This document shows positions 54,615 through 64,000 of a DNA stretch of 64,000 bases, piece by piece (position 1 is the stretch's first letter; each line of letters opens with the position of its first letter). The DNA lies in contig NZ_CP104205.1 in assembly GCF_025244665.1 (NCBI RefSeq), positions 3,221,001 to 3,285,000 of the forward strand, in the 5' to 3' direction. Both the position numbers and the translations under genes were made by a program. The DNA is from Maribacter litopenaei (GTDB lineage Bacteria > Bacteroidota > Bacteroidia > Flavobacteriales > Flavobacteriaceae). Below the pieces are notes generated by a model. It was given only the letters and a program-made list of their open reading frames with translations. It did no database searches and was not told the origin of the DNA.

Positions 54615-57023
54615 TTATTCATCCCTTAGCGATTTTACTGGATTGGCCAAGGCTGCCTTTATGGTTCGCGTTCCTATAGTTAAGAAGGCTATGGCAACGG
54701 CCAATACACCGGCTGTTGCAAAAAAGACCCAACTTAAACCTATCCTATACTCGTAGTTTTCCAACCATTGTTTTAAAAACCACCAGGCAATGGGGGAAGC
54801 GATTAAAAAGGCCAAAAGAACGAGGATCAAGAAATCCTTGGTCAGAATAAAAGTGATATTCGCCACGCTAGCACCTATGACTTTTCTTATGCCTATTTCT
54901 TTGGTTCGCTGGGTAACTACCAATATAGACATGGCGAAAAGACCTATACAACTAAGAATTATTGCTATTAAGGCACCACTTGTAATTAATAAGGCCATGG
55001 ATTTTTCTCGCCGAAAAGTTCTATCCACATTTTCGTCTAAAAAAGATCCTAAAAAATCTGCATTCGGCTCTAGTTTTCTATAGGCACGCTCCACGGCTTC
55101 AAAGCTATTGGCCATATTTGTGGAACCTACTTTTACGTAGGCATAAGTTAAAGGCAAATCTTTGGTCATATAAAATGTGATGGGTTCAATGGCTTTATCC
55201 AAATCCTGAAAGTGATAATCCTTTACCACTCCCAAAATGGGAGACATCCCATCTCCATCTATGGGCAAGGAAACGGACAATATATCTTCTTCTCCCAATT
55301 GTCTCGGCCATAGCCTCATTGATCAATATACCCAAACTGTCGGAAACACCGTTGAAGTTTCTACCGGAGGCCATTTCCAATCCAAGTGTGGGAACGTAGT
55401 CCGGATTCACTATTAAGAAATTAGTCATGACCACCTTCCCGTTGTAGCTGAACCCAATGGCACTTGAGGACTGGCTCCCGTCCTTGCCTCTGCCTAAATT
55501 ATTGTCGGCACCCGAAACCTCCAGTATATCCGGATTGCCGCGTAATTCATCCTTTAATAATTGCAAAACCGCATAACTATCCCTTTTTCCGTTCAATGGA
55601 AAGGAAAGTACATGGGTTTTGTCATAGCCCAAATCCTTGTTGCGCATATATGCTATTTGCCCTCTTAGAACCAACGTGCCCGTAATCAAAAGTATGGCGA
55701 TCGCAAATTGAACAACCATTAGCACATTTCTCAAGCGATTCTTACCGTTGCTTTCCAACTTTCCCTTTAAGGATTGAATTGTCCCCAATTTGCTCAGCAA
55801 CATTGCAGGATATCCCCCTACAATAAGGGTCACAACTAGTACGGACGTTAAAAAGAGTCCCAAAAAAAGCGGTGTGGTCAATGCCTGCATGGAGGCTTGT
55901 GTGCTAAATGCCGTTTTAAAATCCTCGAACAACAGCACACTGAGCAAAACACCTAATATCGACGCCGTGCAGAAAATTAAAAGGCTTTCTCCCCAAAATT
56001 GAAAGAAAAGATGTTTTCTTCGGCCCCTAAAGTCTTTCGCATTCCAATCTCCTTGAGTCGCTGTGAACTCTTGGCCACACTCATATTCACATAATTAACA
56101 AAAGCAATGAACAGAATTAAGAAAGCAACTCCAATTATAAGATAAGGCACACTTCTACTTATCTCGGCATACCCTTTTCTGAAACTCGTAAAGTGTTTGT
56201 CCTTTAACGGCAATAACTTAATTTCTCTATATAATCCTTCCTCATTTGGGGAAGCCCCTGAATTTTTCGCATTCTCCATCACCTCCTCATAGTGAAGATT
56301 TACAAAGGCGTGTGTATTTTGTTCAAATTGTTCAGCTGAAACATTGTCCTTTAATTCTACATAAACAGAATGGTACTGTGCGTTCCATGATTCTTTTGTA
56401 TCCAAATATTCGGGATTGTTTTCAAATCTCAATGCGATTTCAAAACCCATGTCCGTATTGGTAGGTATGTCCTCGGCCACGGCACCCACCGTAAAAGGTT
56501 CCACTTTCCCGTTTATCAACACGTTGAAGTCACTTCCTACTACATCAGTGTTCCCAAATAGTTTTTCAGCAGCCTTTCTAGTCAATACAACCGAATTCAA
56601 ATCCTGTAATGCGTTATCCGTATTACCTTCAATCAACGGAAAGGTGAACATGGAAAAATAGTCTTGATCCACCCAATTTGTTTTAAGCATTAGTTCCTTT
56701 TCTCCATTTATCACCAAGGCATCATTTTCCAAGACCCTAGTAATTTTACCAATTCCAGGCACTTCTGATTTTAAGGCTTCCGCAAAAGGTGTGGGTTGAC
56801 TAACGCCGGCCTCCGAGCCTTTTTCTGTTTGCTGAACTATATAAACACCGTAAATATTTTCCCTGTTTTCATGAAAATCTTCATAAGAAAGTTCATAAAA
56901 ACTCGCTGTAGCCAACAAAATAGCCACCCCAAAGGCAATGGTCAAACCTACCATGTTAATGGAAGTAAAGGTTTTGTCCTTCCAAAGATTTCTCCACGCG
57001 ATTTTTAAATAGTTTTTGAGCAT
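54615..57023 (-). CDS. MacB/FtsX-family ABC permease 1
   Basis: About 802 residues, the double-unit form typical of Bacteroidota: first helix (MLKNYLKIAWRNLWKDKTFTSINMVGLTIAFGVAILLATAS), a MacB-PCD periplasmic domain, FtsX helices (PYLIIGVAFLILFIAFVNYVNMSVAKSSQRLKEIGMRKTLGA), a second PCD and a final FtsX block (QRTKEIGIRKVIGAS...AALANPVKSLRDE). Two lesions: 56019-56023 (CCGGAAG read as CCGAAG, restores TLGAGRKHLFFQFWGESLLIF) and 55303-55307 (CCGGAC read as CCGAGAC, restores NEAMAGQLGEEDILS). It starts 46 bases upstream of the ATPase gene. Such proteins export peptides or lipoproteins or act mechanically; cargo unknown. Confidence 0.87.
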
Positions 57024-57055
57024 AAATCTAGTTTTAGAAGTTCTAAAATTTTATA

Positions 57056-59470
57056 CTATTCGGCACGTAAGTTTTTCAGGGGTTTCAACAATGCAGCGCT
57101 AACTGATTGATAGCTAATTGTTAAAAGAGCAATCAACAGGGCCAAAATTCCCGCGATAAGGAAAATATCCCAACTTATCAATATCCTGTAGGCAAAATCC
57201 TCTAACCATCTTTTCATAGTATACCAACCTATGGGGATGGCAATGAGAATGGATAGCAAGATTAATTTCATGAAATCCAATGTTAGTAATTGATAGATAT
57301 TTTTAAATGGAGCTCCGAGTACCAAACGAATACTAATTTCCTTTTTACGCTGCTCCACCAAAAATGCCGATAATGCAAACAAACCGAGGCAAGCCACCAG
57401 TATGGCGAACAATGCAAAACTGTTGAATATTTGACCCATACGTTTCACATCATCATGCATTTGTGCATATTCTTGATCCAAGAATGTATACTCAAAGGAT
57501 TGCGTTGGAACATAGTCCTGCCGATTTTTTCGATAGTATCAATAGCGTCATAGTTTATCCCGTTGGCAAGTTTTACTGATATCATACTTGGTGCATTTCC
57601 AATCACCAAGGCCAAAGGATCGATATCCTCCTTTAAATTCTTAAAATGAAAATCTTCCAAAACACCAATAATGGTCCATTCTTGACTATTGGATATCTTT
57701 TTACCCAAAGGGTTTTCAAAACCCAATTGGTTGGCCATTTTGGCGTTTATAACAATGGCAGAGGAATCGCTGACAAAATCTTTGGAAAATCCACGTCCTT
57801 GACTCACATTCAGCCCCAAAGTCTTTATGTAATCGTAATCTACTCTCCATATTTGTGCCGGAACCGCTCTATCTTCCGATCCAGAACCTGTCTTTCTAAA
57901 ACTGTTTCCATTGCGTTTGGTTCCTTCTAAGGGAAGATAATCGCTTATGGTTACATCTGTCACTTCAGGGAGATTCTGCAATCTTTCCTTAAATGTCAGG
58001 GCTCTGTCTTCCAATAAATTTGCTCCTTGAACAACTAAAACTTGTTCTTTATCAAATCCTAGTTTTTTGTCTAGGATAAAATTCATCTGTTTATAGATAA
58101 TCAAAGTTCCAATAATTAGGACGACGGAGGTGGTAAACTGAAAAACAACCAATCCGCTTCGCAAACTACCGCTCTTACTTCCAATACTAAGATTGCCCTT
58201 TAATACATTTACCGGCTTAAATGCAGACAAATAGAATGCAGGATAAAGCCCTGCAAATAGACCAATGATTAGGGCCGAAATAAAAATAATTGGGATAAAC
58301 CACCAAACGGACCATGGCATCACAATATCCTTATTGGCAATAGAATTGAAACTGGGCATCAAAAGCCAGGTCAATAAAACCCCAATTACAAATGAGATCA
58401 AACTATAAATGACGGATTCAGTTAAAAACTGACTCACCAAATTCCCCTTAAAAGCCCCCACAGTTTTACGGAGTCCCACCTCTTTTGCTCTGTTGGCAGA
58501 CTTCGCCGTCGAAAGATTAATAAAGTTTATCACTGCCAACAATAAGACAAAACCGAGATATGGCCGCAAACAACCAAACAAAACGTATATCCCCATGTTT
58601 AAGACCATCCCCCATTTTAAGGTCAGACTTCAGATGAATATCACTTATTGGTTGTAATTTATATTCCAAGGTTTTTAGGACCTCCATAAAGTCCTCACCC
58701 ATTCCTCTCTCTAGTTGCGCTGGAATAAAGTAGTTCTCCAAAATGGCGACCATCTTCTTTTCCAATACTGAAATATCAGTATTTTCATCGACCAATAAAT
58801 ACGTGAAGTAGTTAGTGGTGATTCAACTTGTATTCTTATCCTCAATGGCCAGCAAGAAATCAAAATTCAAATGGGATTTTAAGTACTTATCGTCTTTTAT
58901 AATACCCGTGATCGTATATGGCTTTTCAGAATTATCATCTAAGTAAATGGTACTACCTAGAGCATTTCCATCGGGAAAATATTTTTTTGCCTTTGACTCC
59001 TTTATAACTATACTGCCTGGATTAGTCAAAACCTCATTGGGGTTTCCCTCGATTAAATCGTATTCCAAAATTTCAAAGGCCCTCTGATCGGCAAAAATAA
59101 AACCCTCTTCCAACGAATTTTGGGTAGTTCCTTCAGCCCTTATGGCCCTTCTTCCAGCACCAAACAATTCGCTTGTGTTAATTTTTCCAGCCTTCTTAAT
59201 TTCAGGATAGGTGGCTTCTAAAGTTTCGGCGAACAAGCGTTGAAAATGTACACTTTTCAAAACTTCCCCATCCATGGTTCCCTGCATGACCACACGATAG
59301 ATTCTATCCGCATTTTTATAGTGTCTATCATAGCTAAATTCATTCTTGATAAAAAGGCCAATTAACAGACAAGATGCGATACCTACCGCAAAACCACCAA
59401 CTTTAATAATGGTGAAAAATTTGTCTTTTTTGATACTCCGCCAAGCGATCTTTAAATGATTTTTAAACAT
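57056..59470 (-). CDS. MacB/FtsX-family ABC permease 2
   Basis: About 804 residues with the same double MacB-PCD/FtsX layout (MFKNHLKIAWRSIKKDKFFTIIKVGGFAVGIASCLLIGLF; FINLSTAKSANRAKEVGLRKTVGA; VEQRKKEISIRLVLGAP; ALLKPLKNLRAE). Three lesions: an in-frame TGA at 58823-58825 where Trp fits (DKNTSWxTTNYFTYLLVDENTD), 58554-58558 (CCGG read as CTCGG, restores AAISGFVLLLAVINF) and 57521-57525 (ATCCGGCAGG read as ATCGGCAGG, restores IEKIRQDYVPTQSFEYTFLDQEYAQ). It is a paralogue of its neighbours on both sides. Confidence 0.86.
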
Positions 59471-59523
59471 GTTTGATGATTTGCTGATTGATGATTCTTG
59501 TTACAATGGAAAACGTATCGGAG

Positions 59524-61922
59524 CTATTCCGTCCGTAAGCTCTTGATGGGATTGGCCTTGGCCGCCTTGATTGCCTGAAAGCTTACTGTCAAAACCGTTA
59601 CGCCCATGGCCCCTAACATGGCCAAAGCAAAAATCCACCATTTAAGGATTACACGGTAGGGATATTCCTGAAGCCAACCGTTCATAACATAATAAGCAAT
59701 GGGTACGGCAATAAAACAGGATATTACCACCAACTTTAAGAAGTCCTTTGAAAGCATGTTCCAAACATTGAAGACTGAGGCCCCCAATACCTTTCTTACC
59801 CCTATCTCCTTGGTACGCTGTTCTGCCACAAAAGAGGTCAAACCAAATAGTCCTAGGCAACTAATAAGTATGGCCAATGCGGTAAAAATTCCGGAGAGTC
59901 TGCCTATTCGCTCCTCGGAAGCAAATTTCTCCCCATATTGGTCATCCACAAATTGATATTCAAAAGGAATGTCGGGAAAATGTTCCTTAAATACGCGCTC
60001 CACAACTGCCAAGTTTTGACTGGCACTTTGATTAGGATTTAGGCGTAAATTATAATAGCTAAAATTGTTGAATCGATCATACACATATAATCCTTGCTTT
60101 ACAGGCTCATAAGGTGATTGTGCAATCATATCCTGTACCACACCAATGATTTTTAAAGGTGGCCCCGGATCCTCTTCATCATCATCCTTTAACAATTTAC
60201 CTACGGGGTTTTCCATGCCCAAATACTTCTTTGCAGTCTCATTGATCAATACTCCCAAAGAATCTGAAGCGAAATCCCTCGAAAAGTCTCGCCCCTCTAC
60301 AATTTTTAGGTTAAGTGATTTTGCATACTCAGCGGAAACTTCCGTCCACGCCAAATCCTCTTGAAAACCTTCGGGTTTTCCCTCCCAGGTAAAACCACTT
60401 CTATTGGATCAAATTCTAGTTGTTGGACTACTGGAGGTCGACATTTCTACTACGGCTCCGAATTCAAAAACTCGGTACGCATCAAGTCAGTCTTTCCTTC
60501 AAAATCCCTACTAAAAGTAGGCACCTGAATAAGTCCCTCCTTATCGTACCCAATGGGTCTATTTTTGGCGTAATTGATCTGTTGCATTACAATCACAGTT
60601 CCAATGATAAAGGCAACGGAAACCGTAAACTGTAGCACCACAAGAATTTTCCTTGGCAAGCCTGAATATTTACCCGCTTTAAATGTCCCTTTAAGAACAT
60701 CCACAGGTCTGAACGATGATAAATACAATGCAGGATAACTCCCTGCCAATAATGCCGTAAATAAAATAAACAGTAATGAGACCAACCAAAAGTTTGTATT
60801 GGCCCATGGAAAAGCAATTTCCTTTACGGCCAATTCGTTGAACCCGTTGAGGGACAACAAAACTATGATCAAGGCAACAATGAAAGCGAAAACAACTACC
60901 AAAAAAGATTCGCTTAGAAATTGATAAATCAATTGCCCTTTTAAGGAACCGATGGATTTACGAATTCCTACCTCTTTAGCCCTTTTTTCCGATCGTGCGG
61001 TACTTAGGTTCATAAAATTGATACAGGCCAACAAAAGGACAAATGCCCCAATGATGGCAAATAACCACACATATTTGATGCGGCCACCTACTTGCTTTCC
61101 ATTTTCAAAACTACTTCTAAGGTGCCAGTCCTCCATGGGCAACAAGAAAATCTGTGGATTGAATTCTGCCGTATCCTCATTTAGGGTCTTCTTTACATCC
61201 CTAATGGTATTCGTTACTTGTTCAAAAGAAGTGTTGTCCGCAATTTGCACAAACATTTGAAATGAATTGTTTCCCCAGTTATCCTCTCCATTTTTCACCC
61301 ATTCATTATCCGCTACATACTTATCCCAAGGAATTATGAATTCAGTGTCATTGAACGTATTATTGAAAGGAATATCCTCGTAAACCGCACTTACGTTCAT
61401 ATCGTGCTGGTTACTTACCCTTATGGTCTTTCCAATGGGTTCTTCCTCTCCGAACAAGGCATTTGCCGTAGATTCGGATAACATGATAGAATTGATTTCC
61501 CTTAGTCCGTCCTTTTCACCTTTCACTATTTCAAGCCCAAATAATTCCGGCCCCATCCGCTGCATGTAATTTCCAGGTCGCGGAAATACTTGTTTCTCCA
61601 TATTTCAAATAATGGTCGTTGGTCCAAGAGCACATCATCAAATGCTCAAAATTGTCGCCATAGCCATCCCTTAGGGCCATTTCCAATGGACGGGGAATGG
61701 CCGATCCCGTACCGGTTTGCCCATTGAATGTTTGGGATTGATATACTTGGGCGATTTTGGCTTTATTTTCAAAATAGATATTATAGGAAAGCTCATCGAA
61801 GACCCGAGTCCAATGATCAAGGTTACGGCCATGCCCAACGCCAGCCCTCCCACATTTATCACGGAATACCCCTTATTTTTTAAGAGGTTTCTCCAGGCAA
61901 TTTTTAAATAGTTCTTAAACAT
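59524..61922 (-). CDS. MacB/FtsX-family ABC permease 3
   Basis: About 800 residues, same layout (MFKNYLKIAWRNLLKNKGYSVINVGGLALGMAVTLIIGL; FMNLSTARSEKRAKEVGIRKSIGS; VAEQRTKEIGVRKVLGA; AAKANPIKSLRTE). Four lesions: 61803-61808 (near CCGGG, restores GLxVFDELSYNIYFENKAK), 61578-61583 (restores GETSISxPGNYMQRMGPELFG), 60457-60463 (AATTCCGGAGCC read as AATTCGGAGCC, restores LNSGAVVEMSTSSSP) and a TGA at 60409-60411 for Trp (TGGTCC read as TGATCC in TTRIWSNRSGFTWEG). 53 bases separate it from permease 2, and 33 from permease 4. Confidence 0.85.
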
Positions 61923-61955
61923 GATTCTCGTTTTTTGATGATTGATTTTTTCCTT

Positions 61956-64000
61956 TTACTCTGTTCTTAGACTTTTAATGGGATTTGCCCTAGCGGCCTT
62001 AATTGCTTGAAAACTGACGGTAATAAAAGCAATAATAAGCGTTAACCCACCGGATAGTATATACACCCACCATGATATACTTATCCTAAAGGCAAATTCG
62101 TTCAGCCAATTGCTCATAAAATACCAAGAAACGGGTATGGCAATAATTATGGAAATCATTACCAACTTTAAAAAGTCTTTTGAAAGCAGCCCTGTTATAG
62201 TAGACACGGAAGCACCAAGCACTTTTCGCACCCCAATTTCCTTGATTCTATTTTCAGCCACATAACTCGCCAAGCCAAACAAACCTAGACAAGAAATAAA
62301 TATGGTCAACAAGGTAAAAATATTGGCAAGTTTGCCTGTAGTGCGTTGGTCATTGAACTTTTTGGCATAAGCCGCGTCCACAAATTCATAATTAAAGGGG
62401 TACTCAGGATTGTATTTATTAAAAATTCTTTCCGCGGCAGCTAGGCTTCCCGATACACTTTCCGAAGGATTTATTCTCATATGGATCACATTGAACCAGC
62501 CCTTGGCCCCTTCTATGACCATAGGTTCAATTTTCTGAAAGGGCGAATTATAGACAAAGTCCTTCACCACGCCTATGATATGCCAATCTATTCCATTATC
62601 CTTTATCTTTTTGCCGATGGGATCCTCAAACCCCATTAATTCGAGGGCCGACTCATTCAAAATAGCGGCAGTGGAATCAGTTGGATACCTTTCAAGATCA
62701 AAATCCCTTCCTTGAATAAGCTCAAGGCCCATGGTACTTACCACATCGTCATCTGAAATTAGCCTATGGATGATGGTCTTATCATTTTGATTCTTTCCTT
62801 CCCATTCAAACCCCCATGTGTTACTCCAACTTTCCGTTATTGGAGAATTGGTTTTGGTGACGGATGTGAACGCTCCTGATTCCAACAACTCGGTTTTTAT
62901 CAAATCGTAGTTTTTTTCCATGTCACCCTCCATGGAACTATAGATCAGATTGTTTTTAGCGTATGCCAATTGTCTATTTTGAACCTTATGAAGTTGTTGA
63001 GTTATGATAAGGGAAGCCGTTATAAGAATAATTGCGACCGAAAATTGGAGCACCACAAGAATTTTTCTTGGGGTTACTTTGGCATCCACTTTTTTAAATG
63101 TGCCTCGAAGCACCGCTGATGGTTTGAACCGCGATAGATACAGTGCCGGATAACTCCCTGCCAATAAGCCGGTAACAATGGTTACGCATATCGCAATGGC
63201 CCAAAAACCGAAACTTGCCGTATTCAATGACAAGGGCCTCTCTACCAAATTATTGAAGGAAGGAAGTAACAACAATACGATAATGAAGGCAAAAATTGCC
63301 GAAATGAAAGTAATGAGCACGGATTCTCCAATAAACTGGCCGATCAACAGCTTTCTAGGAGCACCCAATACCTTGCGTACCCCAACTTCTTTAGATCTCT
63401 TTTCGCTCCGAGCCGTACTCAAATTCATAAAGTTGATGCAAGCAATCAATAGAATTATTACTGCTATGAATCCAAACATGCGAATAAGGTCAATTCTTCC
63501 TCCTTTTTCTACCCCATTTTCAAATTCACCATATAAATAGGTTCGGGAGTATGGGTATAACAAGGTTTTCATATCGGGGGTATCCTTGTCGTAATTTTTT
63601 CGAAGGGTGGCTATTTTAGCCGAAAAAGAATTTATATCCGTATTATCCTTTAACAATACATAGGTTGCCACTGAATTGTTCCCCCAGTGTTGGTCGTCCC
63701 AGCCCTGTTGTGTCAAATAGGACCATGGGATTAAAAACTCGAAACCAAAGTCTGTATTGGATGGGATATCCTTTAAAATTCGAGACACCTTAAAGGTGTC
63801 CCTATTGTCGATTTTCACCATTTTACCCATCGGATTCTGGTTCCCAAAGATCTTTTTCGCCAAGGATTCCGTTATCAATACGGAATTTACATCGCTCATT
63901 ACGGTTCTAGGGTCGCCTTGAATCAAAGGAAATGTAAACATGTCCAAAAAATCAGGATCCACCATTGTTCCAGTTGCCTTTATTTTTTGGTTATCCCAGG
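61956..64000 (-). CDS. MacB/FtsX-family ABC permease 4, 5' end off the right edge
   Basis: At least 681 residues, open to position 64000; the codons before the internal Met at 63965 (TGTMVDPDFLDMF) continue the frame. It lacks only the N-terminal helix and part of the first MacB-PCD domain. Seen: DPDFLDMFTFPLIQGDP, FMNLSTARSEKRSKEVGVRKVLGAPRKLLIGQF, a second PCD, VAENRIKEIGVRKVLGASV and the C-terminal AARANPIKSLRTE. No lesion in the visible part. It is most similar by eye to permease 3, suggesting a recent tandem duplication. Confidence 0.88.
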   Translation of the reverse strand, partial: WDNQKIKATGTMVDPDFLDMFTFPLIQGDPRTVMSDVNSVLITESLAKKIFGNQNPMGKMVKIDNRDTFKVSRILKDIPSNTDFGFEFLIPWSYLTQQGWDDQHWGNNSVATYVLLKDNTDINSFSAKIATLRKNYDKDTPDMKTLLYPYSRTYLYGEFENGVEKGGRIDLIRMFGFIAVIILLIACINFMNLSTARSEKRSKEVGVRKVLGAPRKLLIGQFIGESVLITFISAIFAFIIVLLLLPSFNNLVERPLSLNTASFGFWAIAICVTIVTGLLAGSYPALYLSRFKPSAVLRGTFKKVDAKVTPRKILVVLQFSVAIILITASLIITQQLHKVQNRQLAYAKNNLIYSSMEGDMEKNYDLIKTELLESGAFTSVTKTNSPITESWSNTWGFEWEGKNQNDKTIIHRLISDDDVVSTMGLELIQGRDFDLERYPTDSTAAILNESALELMGFEDPIGKKIKDNGIDWHIIGVVKDFVYNSPFQKIEPMVIEGAKGWFNVIHMRINPSESVSGSLAAAERIFNKYNPEYPFNYEFVDAAYAKKFNDQRTTGKLANIFTLLTIFISCLGLFGLASYVAENRIKEIGVRKVLGASVSTITGLLSKDFLKLVMISIIIAIPVSWYFMSNWLNEFAFRISISWWVYILSGGLTLIIAFITVSFQAIKAARANPIKSLRTE

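Noticed and set aside
3000..60411. Reassignment of TGA to tryptophan
   Set aside because: One such position is TAG, not TGA. Other genes use TGA as a normal terminator (for example at 16995-16997), and most Trp codons in the window are TGG.
1..64000. Genuine mass pseudogenisation or phase-variable frameshifts
   Set aside because: Breaks hit single-copy core genes such as mrp and the ferredoxin reductase. They do not fall in homopolymer or simple repeats typical of phase variation, and they recur with identical miscalls at CCGG.

Overview
The window comes from a member of the Bacteroidota, almost certainly a marine Flavobacteriaceae (Maribacter/Zobellia-like). The evidence is a SusC/SusD pair, a GH65/GH13 maltodextrin operon, several short lipoprotein signal peptides, UnbV/VCBS lipoproteins, TAnnTTTG-type promoters, low GC and arrays of MacB/FtsX permeases. 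No rRNA, tRNA, CRISPR array, prophage or insertion sequence was recognised. The species assignment is inference.

Layout. 1-4764 (minus): LacI regulator, beta-phosphoglucomutase, GH65 phosphorylase and a GH13 amylase cut by the left edge. 5119-9710 (plus, divergent): SusC and SusD, with a LacI-type operator in the shared intergenic region. 9824-20255: three paralogous lipoproteins of about 1100 residues with VCBS/FG-GAP repeats and an ASPIC/UnbV domain, plus one small lipoprotein. 20563-22844: vanadium-haloperoxidase/PAP2-like protein and a propeller-like lipoprotein. 22841-32374: a large phosphoesterase/kinase-like/outer-membrane-barrel protein, an HD-PycTM (Pycsar effector-like) protein, a GAF protein, a second phosphoesterase and an AraC-type membrane regulator. 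32447-43962: acyltransferase, then amino-acid/amine catabolism (class V aminotransferase, GntP permease, RidA, D-threonine-aldolase-like enzyme, M19 dipeptidase, AguB, AguA, penicillin-acylase-like lipoprotein). 44106-49022: MacA/MacB-like exporter and an MsbA-like exporter. 49173-52026: ferredoxin, FAD reductase, NifU-like protein and Mrp (Fe-S metabolism). 52232-64000: amidase lipoprotein, one MacB-type ATPase and four tandem MacB/FtsX permeases, the last cut by the right edge.

The most pervasive signal is technical or epigenetic. About half of the genes are broken by 1-2 base indels, and nearly all breaks fall where restoring the protein frame restores a CCGG tetranucleotide. The same flank repeatedly gives the same miscall (CCGGAT to CCGAGAT, CCGG to CTCGG, TTCCGGAAT to TTAAAGGAAT, CCGGAAG to CCGAAG). 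A smaller class of G-to-A/C-to-T changes at probable GGWCC sites creates in-frame stops at conserved Trp codons. I therefore annotate these genes as whole CDSs spanning the lesions. The likely cause is systematic consensus error at methylated motifs, which implies a CCGG and possibly a GGWCC methyltransferase elsewhere in the genome.

The most interesting candidate biology is the three-module surface protein at 22841-26551 (lipoprotein phosphoesterase, Fam20C/CotH-like kinase motifs, Omp85-like barrel). Next is the SusCD, triple UnbV/VCBS and haloperoxidase locus.
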